From Alcanivorax sp. DSM 26293 (lineage in GTDB: Bacteria > Pseudomonadota > Gammaproteobacteria > Pseudomonadales > Alcanivoracaceae): a stretch of 64,000 nucleotides of DNA. Location: assembly GCF_900107995.1 (NCBI RefSeq), contig NZ_FNUM01000003.1, forward strand, positions 248,001 through 312,000. Direction: 5' to 3'. This document shows positions 23,675 to 31,806 of the stretch, in pieces (position 1 is the stretch's first letter; every line of letters starts with the position of its first letter). Position numbers and translations under genes: made by a program. The notes beneath the pieces are model-generated. The model worked only from the letters and a program-made list of their open reading frames with translations. It was not told where the DNA came from and made no database searches.

Positions 23675-24376
23675 ATGAACATCATCAATATCGCAGACAC
23701 CGTCATGAACCGCGCCGCCCGCTATCACGAGCACCGCGTCGAAGGCCTGGAGCATATCCCGGCCAGTGGCCCTGCGCTGATTGTGGTAAACCATTCCCTG
23801 GCCACCTATGACAGCGGCCTGCTGGCTGCCGCTGTGCGGGAACGCCTGGGTCGTGATGTGTGGCTGCTGGGTGATCGCTATATCTTCAAGATTCCGGTGG
23901 TCCGGGATCTGGCATCCGCCTACGGTTTCGTTGAGGGTTCACAGCACAACGCGGAAAGTCTGTTGCGCGATGGCGAGCTGGTGTTGGTGGCGCCGGGGGG
24001 CATGCGTGAAGCGCTGCGGCCCAGTAGCCAGAAGTACCAGCTGAATATCCGTGACCGGAAAGGGTTTGCGCGGCTGGCCATGCGTACCGGCGCGCCGGTG
24101 GTGCTGTCCGCCTGCCCGGCGGCGGACGACATTTATCATGTGATCGCGAACCCGGTGACCGACTGGGTGTACAACCGCTACAGGCTGGCCGCCCCGGTTA
24201 TCCTTGGCAAGTTCGGCACCCCCATTCCCAGGCCCGCCAAACTGGTTCATTACCTGAATGCACCAATGTCACCGCCCGGCAATTGTAGCGACGATGACCC
24301 TAATGCCGTTGATGCCTTTCATGCCGCACTGGAGCGCCGTTTGCAGGAAATGCTGACGGAACATGCCAGCACCTGA
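23675..24376 (+). CDS. Lysophospholipid/diacylglycerol acyltransferase-like protein
   Basis: 233 residues resembling the MGAT/TMEM68-like branch of glycerolipid acyltransferases. The HxxxxD motif appears as NHSLATYD (one residue longer than the usual spacing), and VAPGGMREALRP is the PGGxxE/REAL block of that branch. It would transfer an acyl chain to a glycerol or alcohol lipid, relevant to neutral-lipid storage typical of alkane degraders; substrate not known. No signal peptide. It is followed 12 bases later by a methyltransferase gene, probably co-transcribed. Confidence 0.78.
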   Translation: MNIINIADTVMNRAARYHEHRVEGLEHIPASGPALIVVNHSLATYDSGLLAAAVRERLGRDVWLLGDRYIFKIPVVRDLASAYGFVEGSQHNAESLLRDGELVLVAPGGMREALRPSSQKYQLNIRDRKGFARLAMRTGAPVVLSACPAADDIYHVIANPVTDWVYNRYRLAAPVILGKFGTPIPRPAKLVHYLNAPMSPPGNCSDDDPNAVDAFHAALERRLQEMLTEHAST

Positions 24377-24388
24377 AGGACACAACCA

Positions 24389-25009
24389 ATGAAAAGCGCG
24401 GAAACTTTCTGGGACAAGGCCGCCGCCCGCTATGCCAAAAGTCCGATTCGGGACGAAGCCAGCTACCAGAAAAAACTGGCCATCACCCGGGAGTACTTCC
24501 AACCGGATTGGTCTGTTTTGGAATTCGGTTGTGGCACTGGCGGCACAGCCATCCTCCATTCGCCTTATGTGCGGGACATTCTTGCCACGGATATTTCCAA
24601 AAATATGCTGGAGATCGCGCAAACCAAAGCTGCTGATGCCGGCATTGGCAATATCCGCTTCCAGCAGGGCACGCTGGACAGCCTGCCGCTGGCCCCCGGG
24701 AGTTTTGATGCCGTGCTGGGATTGAATATCTTACATCTGCTGGAAGACCCCGACGCCGCCATCGGCCGAGTCAGCAGTCTGCTGAAACCCGGCGGTATTT
24801 TCGTTGCCAACACGGTACTTGCCGCCGATATGAAGCTGCACTGGCGACTGCTTATCCCGTTAATGCAGGCGCTTGGTTTTGCGCCCCATGTCAGTCGCTT
24901 CGACAGGGACGAGTTGTTCGCCATGCTGGCTCGGGCTGGCTTTGATATCGACCATGAATGGCAGCCGGACAGCCTGTCTGTCTTTATTGTGGCCAGAAAG
25001 CGCGCCTGA
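24389..25009 (+). CDS. Class I SAM-dependent methyltransferase
   Basis: 206 residues. VLEFGCGTGGTAI is the SAM-binding glycine motif, followed by acidic ATDISKNMLEIA, and FDAVLGLNILHLLEDP for the motif near the active site. Members of this group methylate small molecules or lipids. It is 12 bases downstream of the acyltransferase with GAAGGA as ribosome site, so the pair is probably an operon. It is convergent with the AraC gene, 8 bases away. Confidence 0.85.
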   Translation: MKSAETFWDKAAARYAKSPIRDEASYQKKLAITREYFQPDWSVLEFGCGTGGTAILHSPYVRDILATDISKNMLEIAQTKAADAGIGNIRFQQGTLDSLPLAPGSFDAVLGLNILHLLEDPDAAIGRVSSLLKPGGIFVANTVLAADMKLHWRLLIPLMQALGFAPHVSRFDRDELFAMLARAGFDIDHEWQPDSLSVFIVARKRA

Positions 25010-25017
25010 CTGTTTCG

Positions 25018-26034
25018 TCAGTTTTCATTCCCCTCCCGGAAAAACGACGGCGCTACGCCGGTCCAGCGTTTGAAGGCGCGGCGGAAGTTGGCGGTGTCGC
25101 CGTAGCCCAGGGTGTAAGCCAGTTCCTGAATGGTCATGTGCTGGCTTTTCAGGTATTCCATGGCCAGGGCGTGGCGGACTTCGTCGAGGATTTCCTGGAA
25201 CGAGGTGCCTTCATCCAGCAACCGGCGGTGCAGGGTTCGCGGGGTCATGTGCAGGATGCGGGCGGTGACGGTGAGTGAGGGAAAGTTCACCTGTTTGGCC
25301 AGCATCAGTCGGCGCACCCGTGCTGATACGGACGCATCCGATACCAGGTTCTGCAATTCCCGTTCGCAGAGTTTTTCCGCATGTTCGAAGGCGGCAGGGT
25401 CGGCGGTTCTCAGGGGCTGGTCCACCACTTCCAGCGGCAGGGACAGGCCGGTCCAGTTCTGGTTGTAGCGTACCGGGCAGCGGAACAGGGAGCGGACCAG
25501 TTCCCGGTCGAAGGCTTCGTCAAAGGTAAAGCTGGCCTCAGCCACCTGACAGTTGCCCAGGGTAATGAAGTCGAGCACGTTCTTTACCGCCACCACCACG
25601 GCCCCGAGCAGGAAGGGCCCCAGCTCACCCAGCGGCAGCAATTCCCGTATCTGCAGATTCAGGTAGTTGCCCTCCACCTGATGGCTGACCATGACCAGGT
25701 TGATACGCAGGGGAATAAACCGCTCCAGTAATTCCACCACCTGGCGGACAGAACCACTGTTCATGGCTGCATAGCCGACCATGCCATGATTATTGATGCG
25801 CAGCCGCTCGCCCACCATCAGACCCAGGGCGGATTCTCCGGTGATCGCTTCCGCTTCCAGAAACAGGGCTCGGACCACCTCCCAGGGAACGCTGGTATCG
25901 GCCTGTTCAAGATCGGCCAGCGACAGCTCATGGGAAGCCAACCAGGGAGCAACGTCGATCCCCATCTCCGTGAGCTGGTCTGCCACCTGGCGGAGATAGT
26001 TGATGGACAGTGCCCATTCCATCGGCTGGTTCAT
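25018..26034 (-). CDS. AraC-family regulator (likely linked to alkB)
   Basis: 338 residues: N-terminal Arabinose-bd type domain (IDVAPWLASHELSLADLEQ) and C-terminal helix-turn-helix pair (LTVTARILHMTPRTLHRRL and MTIQELAYTLGYGDTANFRR then AFKRWTGVAPSFFR). The ATG at 26034 is preferred over a TTG at 26094. It is divergent from the substrate-binding-like gene and alkB, with 192 bases between. By position it is the candidate regulator of alkane oxidation here; AraC-type control of alkane genes is known in several bacteria. Confidence 0.88.
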   Translation of the reverse strand: MNQPMEWALSINYLRQVADQLTEMGIDVAPWLASHELSLADLEQADTSVPWEVVRALFLEAEAITGESALGLMVGERLRINNHGMVGYAAMNSGSVRQVVELLERFIPLRINLVMVSHQVEGNYLNLQIRELLPLGELGPFLLGAVVVAVKNVLDFITLGNCQVAEASFTFDEAFDRELVRSLFRCPVRYNQNWTGLSLPLEVVDQPLRTADPAAFEHAEKLCERELQNLVSDASVSARVRRLMLAKQVNFPSLTVTARILHMTPRTLHRRLLDEGTSFQEILDEVRHALAMEYLKSQHMTIQELAYTLGYGDTANFRRAFKRWTGVAPSFFREGNEN

Positions 26035-26226
26035 GGCTGGCAAGATCCGAAAATTCGCATTGTCAAAAAATGACCCCAATCTGTCTACAGACAACCTACC
26101 CCAGCACCGGTCGCATATCTAGCATCGATCTCCACTGCTCAAACCCCGAGCACGACAACGGTACAGGAAGGTAACAAAGCACAATAAAACCTTACGTATT
26201 GGCTGCCTTTCATCAGGGAGAACATC

Positions 26227-27246
26227 ATGCGATATGCAAAACAATTTATTATTTTTCTCGTGGTTTCCACGGTCCTTTTCGCCAACAGCACTCACGCCAG
26301 CATTGGCAACAAACGCACACTCTGCGTTTTCGATCTGGTCGGTGCCAACGGTGATTTCTACGGCATCATGAAGGATTTCAAGACCGCCGCGCTCGGCTGG
26401 GGCGTGGACATTGAATTGAAGCCCTATACCGACGAGAAAATTGCCGCCGAAGATTTGAAGGCGAAGCAATGCGATGGCGCCCTGCTTACCGGCATCCGTG
26501 GCCGTCAGTTCATCAGCTATACCGGCAGCATGGATTCCATCGGCGCCATCCCCGACTACGATGCTATGCGCATGGTGGTGACGATCCTGGCCAGCGGTAA
26601 CCCCAAGGTAAACCCACATCTGGTGTCCGGCCCCTATGAGTTTGGCGGCCTGGTACCCATGGGCGCAGCCTATCTGTTCGTGAAGGACAACAGCATCGAT
26701 ACGGTGGAAGAACTGGCGGGAAAATCCATTGCGGTGCTGGAATACGATGTGGCCGAGGCGAACATGGCCAAGCGTGTGGGCATGTCACCGGTGATGTCGG
26801 ATATCACCAACTTCTCCACCCGTTTCAACAACGGTTCCGTGGATACCTGCTTCGCTCCCATCTTCGGTTATTCCGCCCTAGAACTGTACAAGGGCATGCA
26901 GCCGGACGGCGGCATCATTGATCTGGTGCTCGGCCAATTGAGTGCACAGCTGATTCTTCGCAAGGATCTTTTCCCCGCAGATTTTGCCGATCAATCCCGC
27001 AAGTATCTGGCCGGCCAGTTTGATCGTGCCATGCGCATCATCAACAACGCCGACGGCGAAGTGAATGAAAAGTGGTGGATCAATATTTCTGATGAAGAAA
27101 CTACTCGTTACGACGAAATGTTTCGCCAGGCCCGTATCGATCTGGCCAACCAGGGCGTTTACAACAAGGACATGATGAGCCTGCTGCGCAAGGTGCGCTG
27201 CAAGGGCAATCCGTCCCGAGCGGAATGCGTCAATCCCGTCGAATGA
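26227..27246 (+). CDS. Putative periplasmic solute-binding protein
   Basis: 339 residues with a signal peptide (MRYAKQFIIFLVVSTVLFAN, cut near STHA/S). The mature chain has a two-lobe periplasmic-binding look: KRTLCVFDLVGANGDFY, a domain with GALLTGIRGRQFISYTGS, and NSIDTVEELAGKSIAVLEYD, like TRAP/ABC substrate-binding proteins (it resembles a DUF6091-type putative solute-binding family). No transporter genes are adjacent. It lies 71 bases before alkB on the same strand, so it may bind an alkane-related ligand or act in sensing; this is inference. Ribosome site GGGAGA. Confidence 0.75.
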   Translation: MRYAKQFIIFLVVSTVLFANSTHASIGNKRTLCVFDLVGANGDFYGIMKDFKTAALGWGVDIELKPYTDEKIAAEDLKAKQCDGALLTGIRGRQFISYTGSMDSIGAIPDYDAMRMVVTILASGNPKVNPHLVSGPYEFGGLVPMGAAYLFVKDNSIDTVEELAGKSIAVLEYDVAEANMAKRVGMSPVMSDITNFSTRFNNGSVDTCFAPIFGYSALELYKGMQPDGGIIDLVLGQLSAQLILRKDLFPADFADQSRKYLAGQFDRAMRIINNADGEVNEKWWINISDEETTRYDEMFRQARIDLANQGVYNKDMMSLLRKVRCKGNPSRAECVNPVE

Positions 27247-27317
27247 TCTGATCGATTATTTCTTTTCTTTCAACGTCATCTTGCAGTGATCTGCACAGCA
27301 TTATGCGAGGCATTATC

Positions 27318-28466
27318 ATGTTGGAAAAAATCAATCCTGATACCTTGTTGCGTTTGAAAAAATGGGGCTACCTGGCCTGCTGGATGCTCTTTCTTCCCAT
27401 GGTGCCGTTTTCCGCGCTGGTGGGTCGTGAGCAGGGCACCCAGAATCTCTGGGCCTGGATGATTCTGGCGGTGTTCTTCATTCTGGTGCCGGTGGTGGAT
27501 TACCTGGTCGGCAAGGACCCGGTGAACCCGGATGAAGAAAAACAGGTCCCCGAACTGTCCCAGGACAAGAGCTACCGCTCCCTGCCCCTGCTGCTGGCCG
27601 TGGCCTGGCTGGGCCTGTTGTTCTATGCCGGCCATGTGTTCGTCAGCAATGACTATTCCTCGGCCGGCATGCTCGGCTGGATCATGTCCATCGGCCTGCT
27701 TGGCGGCATGATCGCTATCAACCTGGGTCACGAGCTGATTCACAAGGACCCCAAGGTGGAAAACTGGATGGGCGGCCTGTTGTTGTCGTCGGTGACCTAC
27801 GGCGGCTTCAAGGTGGAGCATGTGCGTGGTCACCATGTGCATGTGTCCACCCCGGATGATGCGTCTTCCAGCCGCTATAACCAGTCTCTGTATGATTTTC
27901 TGCCCAAGGCGTTTGTGCGCAATTTCAAGAATGCGTGGAAACTGGAAAAGCAGTACCTGGAACGCAAGGGCAAGAACAACATCAGCATTCATAACGAGCT
28001 GATTTGGTGGTACGGCATCTCCTTCCTGTTTGCGGTAGCCTTCGGTGTCCTGTGGGGTTGGCAAGGAGTGCTGTTTTTTGTCGGCCAGAGTTTCTTTGCG
28101 GCTCTGGCGCTGGAGATCGTCAACTACATCGAACACTACGGCCTGCATCGTCGCCAACTGCAGACCGGTCGCTATGAACGGGTCACCCCGGCACACAGCT
28201 GGAACTCGAATTTCCTTGTGACCAATTTGGTGCTGTTCCAACTGCAACGCCACAGCGACCACCACGCCTATGCCAAGCGTCGTTACCAGGTGCTGCGCCA
28301 CTATGACGAGAGCCCGCAACTGCCAGCTGGTTATTCCGCCATGATGTTGCTGGCCATGGTGCCGCCATTGTGGAAAGCCGTGATGAACCCGCGGGTGGAA
28401 GCCTACTACCAAGGCGAGCTGGATCAGCTGTTCCGCGAAGGCCCGCGCATCAACAATATTGCCTGA
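27318..28466 (+). CDS. alkB: Alkane 1-monooxygenase (integral-membrane non-haem di-iron hydroxylase)
   Basis: 382 residues. It oxidises medium-chain n-alkanes at the terminal carbon in the inner membrane with electrons from rubredoxin. All the AlkB histidine motifs are present: NLGHELIHK, EHVRGHHVHV, NYIEHYGLHRR and LQRHSDHHAYAKRRYQVLRH, plus about six hydrophobic segments. The ATG at 27318 is preferred (GAGG eight bases upstream) over 27303. The rubredoxin and its reductase are encoded 24 kb away at 53344-51981. Its upstream neighbours are a binding protein and a divergent AraC regulator. Confidence 0.96.
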   Translation: MLEKINPDTLLRLKKWGYLACWMLFLPMVPFSALVGREQGTQNLWAWMILAVFFILVPVVDYLVGKDPVNPDEEKQVPELSQDKSYRSLPLLLAVAWLGLLFYAGHVFVSNDYSSAGMLGWIMSIGLLGGMIAINLGHELIHKDPKVENWMGGLLLSSVTYGGFKVEHVRGHHVHVSTPDDASSSRYNQSLYDFLPKAFVRNFKNAWKLEKQYLERKGKNNISIHNELIWWYGISFLFAVAFGVLWGWQGVLFFVGQSFFAALALEIVNYIEHYGLHRRQLQTGRYERVTPAHSWNSNFLVTNLVLFQLQRHSDHHAYAKRRYQVLRHYDESPQLPAGYSAMMLLAMVPPLWKAVMNPRVEAYYQGELDQLFREGPRINNIA

Positions 28467-28473
28467 TTTCGGT

Positions 28474-28510
28474 ACCGGTGAGTGGCCTTGCGCCGCTCAC
28501 CGGTGTTTTC
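28474..28510 (+). terminator. Intrinsic terminator after alkB
   Basis: ACCGGTGAG and CTCACCGGT pair around a 13-base loop, followed by GTTTTC. The stem is strong and the T run short. It begins 8 bases after the alkB stop. Confidence 0.7.
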
Positions 28511-28716
28511 GCACTGCATCACAGTCCGGTGTTTTACCGACACATTGCCACCGCTTTCCCCTCCCTTCGAAAAGCATTAACGCCTTTTTTCAACACGGTA
28601 GCGCCCTTTGACCGGCCACGCCAAATGCCTACACTGCCAGAGTCAGGATCTTGTCGAAATCGACGCGGCACATTCGATCATGAAGTAGACCACCCGGAAC
28701 AAAAGGAGTCGCACTC

Positions 28717-29385
28717 ATGACCTCGAAAAAAACGGCACTACCAAAAACCACCTCCCACAATGAGTGGGAAGCGTCTCTACAGGCCCTGCTTGACAGGGAG
28801 AAGGCATTGACCCGAATGCAGGACGAGCTGGCTGCCGAACGCCGTCGGTTACCGATGGTGCCCGTGGAAGAAAACTACACCTTCACCGGGCCGCATGGTG
28901 AGGTGGGTCTGGTGGATCTGTTTGAGGGACGCCGGCAACTGATTGTCTATTGCGCAATGCTTGAGCCCGGCGCCACCCCCTTTGAGGGTTGCTCAATGGT
29001 GATGGACAACATTGGCCACAATCTTGCCCACGTCAACGCCAGGGATACGACGTTCGTGTTCACCTCCCCGGCACCGCAACACGAGATCCTGGCACTGCAA
29101 AAGCGTATGCACTGGCAGGCGCCCTGGTATACCGACCATCAGCGTCGTTTCGCGGATGCGTTCGGCGCCGGCAAGGGGTTTGCCATCAACGTGTTTATTC
29201 GCGACGACGACAACCTGGTCTACCGCACCTACTTCAGTACCGACCGTGGCGGAGAACTGTTCGATACCCATTTCCGGCTGCTGGATATCACCCCGTACGG
29301 CCGCCAGGAACAGTGGGAAGATTCGCCCGGTGGCTGGCCACAAAGCGAGCCCTACCAATGGTGGCGTATGCACGATGACTACTAG
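28717..29385 (+). CDS. DUF899 family thioredoxin-like protein
   Basis: 222 residues of the DUF899 family. Recognisable are the start (HNEWEASLQALLDREKALTR), LPMVPVEENYTFTGPHG, YCAMLEPGATPFEGCSM and FNVFIRD-like segments. DUF899 has a thioredoxin-like fold; the role is unsettled, possibly redox. The Cys pair is not the classical CxxC. AAAGGAG precedes the ATG. It follows alkB after a terminator and 250 bases, so is a separate unit. Confidence 0.88.
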   Translation: MTSKKTALPKTTSHNEWEASLQALLDREKALTRMQDELAAERRRLPMVPVEENYTFTGPHGEVGLVDLFEGRRQLIVYCAMLEPGATPFEGCSMVMDNIGHNLAHVNARDTTFVFTSPAPQHEILALQKRMHWQAPWYTDHQRRFADAFGAGKGFAINVFIRDDDNLVYRTYFSTDRGGELFDTHFRLLDITPYGRQEQWEDSPGGWPQSEPYQWWRMHDDY

Positions 29386-29759
29386 TTGATAAGCATGCTG
29401 GCGGATATGGACTTAGACATGGCGTTCGCCAACTGCTATCTCCACGTTGAGACGAAACGCATCGCCCGGGCCAGGCAGGGTGAGTTAACCATGTGCAATA
29501 CGGACAACGCTATTGCCCGACAACTTCCCACACAAGGGTTGAAACTCCCGTTATAACCCTTATCTTCACGCACCCCGGCCTTTCTGCTTGCCGGATTATT
29601 TGAGCAACAGACTCGACTTGATGCACTGCGTCAGTTTTTTTGCCGTCTGGCCCGATGGCGGCTGTTCGAGTGCCCAGGTCGCCAACAGGAGATGATGACA
29701 CTGAACGCCTTTTAGCAAGGCGGTTTCTGAACGGTGGATTAGATCGCGGAGGTGATTTG
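29386..29759. other. 374-base intergenic region upstream of ectD
   Basis: No convincing gene or repeat. A 53-codon frame from 29395 has no ribosome site and no family features. The region is likely to hold the ectD promoter; I could not fix a -35/-10 pair with confidence. A GGAGGTGA ribosome site ends it. Confidence 0.5.
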
Positions 29760-30692
29760 ATGTCAGCGCAGAACCTGACTTGCCCGGCCCCGATACAGGC
29801 CGACCCCTACCCCACCCGGCTGCACCAGCAACCGGAACACCCCTGGCACGAGCGCCGGGAGAATACGGTCAAAGGCCGCCACTTGCCCGGTCCACTGACC
29901 GAACAACAGCTGGATCATTTCGAGGAAAACGGCTTTCTTTTCGAGCCCGGTTTTCTGCCGCCTGAGGAGGTAGCCTCTCTGACCGAGGCCATGAGCGAGC
30001 TGCTCAATCGTGAGGACTACCGGGGCAAGCCGTTCACTATCACCGAGCCGGATAGCCATGAGATCCGGTCCGTGTTTGCCGTGCATTTCCTGCACCGGGC
30101 CTTTCAACACCTGGCCCGCGATCCGCGACTGACCCAACGGGTGGAGCAGATTCTCGGTGGCGGCCACTATGTGCACCAGTCCCGGATCAACTACAAACCC
30201 GGCTTCAAGGGCAAGGGGTTCAACTGGCATTCCGATTTTGAAACCTGGCATGCGGAAGACGGCATGCCGGCCATGCATGCGGTAAGTGCCTCCATCATCC
30301 TGACGGATAATCACTCCTTCAATGGACCGCTGATGCTGATCCCCGGGTCCCACAAACACTTTATTCCCTGTGTAGGCCCCACACCGGATGAGCACCACAA
30401 GCAATCACTGAAAACCCAGCAGATCGGCGTCCCCTCGGAGCAGACGCTGGCAGCCATGATCAGTCGCCATGGTATCGACGCCCCCACCGGCCCGGCTGGC
30501 AGCCTGCTGCTGTTCGACTGCAACACCCTGCACGGCTCCAACGCCAACATGTCGCCGGACCCGCGCAGCAATGTGTTCTTCGTGTTCAACCGGCGTGACA
30601 ACGCCTGCCATAAACCTTATGCAGCCAAAAAACGGCGCCCGCGTTTTCTTGGGCATGAGCCGGATCGGCTTTGGCAAGCGGACGATAGTTAA
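29760..30692 (+). CDS. ectD: Ectoine hydroxylase (solo EctD)
   Basis: 310 residues, the normal EctD length. The diagnostic block FNWHSDFETWHAEDGMPAMH carries the His-x-Asp iron ligands, followed by NHSFNGPLMLIPGSHKHFIP; the distal His is in NTLHGSNANMSPD. It is an Fe(II)/2-oxoglutarate dioxygenase converting ectoine to 5-hydroxyectoine, an osmo- and thermoprotectant. No ectABC genes flank it in this window, so it stands alone. Strong GGAGGTGA before the ATG. The TAA stop (30690-30692) lies within the left arm of a heptamer palindrome. Confidence 0.92.
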   Translation: MSAQNLTCPAPIQADPYPTRLHQQPEHPWHERRENTVKGRHLPGPLTEQQLDHFEENGFLFEPGFLPPEEVASLTEAMSELLNREDYRGKPFTITEPDSHEIRSVFAVHFLHRAFQHLARDPRLTQRVEQILGGGHYVHQSRINYKPGFKGKGFNWHSDFETWHAEDGMPAMHAVSASIILTDNHSFNGPLMLIPGSHKHFIPCVGPTPDEHHKQSLKTQQIGVPSEQTLAAMISRHGIDAPTGPAGSLLLFDCNTLHGSNANMSPDPRSNVFFVFNRRDNACHKPYAAKKRRPRFLGHEPDRLWQADDS

Positions 30693-30823
30693 CAGTGAAT
30701 AGTGAACAGTTAACAGCGAAAACAAAAAAGGCCGCACCCCGATTTGGGCGCGGCCTTTTTCATTTCAGTTGGAGTGACGCTCTCTCGCGCGCTGTTAACT
30801 ATTCACTGTTAACTGTTAACTGC
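30687..30823. repeat. Heptamer-arm palindrome H1 (TTAACAG type)
   Basis: Both arms consist of four tandem 7-mers. Left arm: TTAACAG, TGAATAG, TGAACAG, TTAACAG. Right arm read in complement: TTAACAG, TTAACAG, TGAATAG, TTAACAG. The arms are equivalent in type but not in exact order. Between them is a GC-rich hairpin with T runs. The left arm contains the ectD stop; the right arm ends one base before the mmsB stop triplet. So the element fills the whole space between two convergent genes. Confidence 0.9.
30724..30761. terminator. Bidirectional intrinsic terminator inside H1
   Basis: AAAAAAGGCCGC and GCGGCCTTTTT form a stem with loop ACCCCGATTTGGGC. T tracts follow on both strands, so it can end both ectD and mmsB transcripts. 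Confidence 0.88.
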
Positions 30824-30824
30824 C

Positions 30825-31727
30825 TTACTCCTTGTGGCGAAAAAACCGCTGGATACTGGAAAAGTCTTTTTCAGAGTAGCCATGGTTCCCATGGGCGGCG
30901 TAGAGGCTTTTTGCCAGGTTTCCCATGGGGGTGGCGGACTGAGTGCTCAGGGCGGCTTGCAGTGCCAGGCCCAGATCCTTGTTCATCAGCTTCACGGCGA
31001 AGCCGCCTTCATAGTCTTTCGATGAAGGGACATTTTCCATGACACCGGGCCAGGGGTTGTACTTGTCCAGGGACCAGTTATCGCCGGAACTGGCTTTCAT
31101 GATCTCGGACAGTACCGCCGGGTCCAGGCCGTGGTCCGCGCCCATCTGCAGGGCTTCCGCGGTGCCGATCATGTGGATGGCCAGCAGCATGTTGTTGCAG
31201 ATTTTCGCCAGCTGGCCGGCACCGTTGTCGCCGGCACGGAACACCTGGGCGCCCATGCATTCCAGCACCGGGCGGGCCCGTTCGATGGCGTCGCTTTCAC
31301 CGCCACAGATAAAAGTCAGGGTGCCCGCCTTTGCCCCGCCCACGCCACCGGAGACCGGGGCGTCGATCATCACCCTGCCCTGCTCTCGGGCAATGCCTGC
31401 CACATCCCGCGCAGTGTCCGCATCGATGGTGGAGCAGTCGATAATCAGGGCGCTTTTATCGATGTGTTGCAGCACGCCCCCGTCTTCTCTATCCCGGGCG
31501 CCAAGGTACAAGCCACGAACCGCCGCCGCCGAGGGCAGCATGCTCACGATCACGTCCGCTCCCTGCACCGCTTCAGCGGCACTCTCGGCAGCCTTGACGC
31601 CATCATTCACTGCAGCCGCCAACAAGGCGGGCACCAGATCAAATGCCGCTACCTCATGTCCGGCCTTGACCAGATTGGCGGCCATGGGACCACCCATATG
31701 ACCGACACCGAAGAATCCGATTTTCAT
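30825..31727 (-). CDS. mmsB: 3-hydroxyisobutyrate dehydrogenase
   Basis: 300 residues. GFFGVGHMGGPMAANLVKAG is the NAD-binding start, DAPVSGGVGGAKAGTLTF the substrate-binding block and GAGQLAKICNNM holds the catalytic lysine. It oxidises 3-hydroxyisobutyrate to methylmalonate semialdehyde in valine degradation. It forms a same-strand group with the acyl-CoA dehydrogenase and mmsA upstream. GGGAGA lies before the ATG. Its stop abuts palindrome H1. Confidence 0.95.
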   Translation of the reverse strand: MKIGFFGVGHMGGPMAANLVKAGHEVAAFDLVPALLAAAVNDGVKAAESAAEAVQGADVIVSMLPSAAAVRGLYLGARDREDGGVLQHIDKSALIIDCSTIDADTARDVAGIAREQGRVMIDAPVSGGVGGAKAGTLTFICGGESDAIERARPVLECMGAQVFRAGDNGAGQLAKICNNMLLAIHMIGTAEALQMGADHGLDPAVLSEIMKASSGDNWSLDKYNPWPGVMENVPSSKDYEGGFAVKLMNKDLGLALQAALSTQSATPMGNLAKSLYAAHGNHGYSEKDFSSIQRFFRHKE

Positions 31728-31806
31728 GGTTGTCTCTCCCTGCCGCTTTCCCGAGCGGATATTTTTGTGCGTTTAGAGACGGGCCGGACTTCTGACGTCC
31801 GACCCT

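Noticed and set aside
29395-29556. A 53-codon open frame starting MLADMDLDMAF between DUF899 and ectD
   Set aside because: No ribosome site, ordinary composition and no family features; likely chance.
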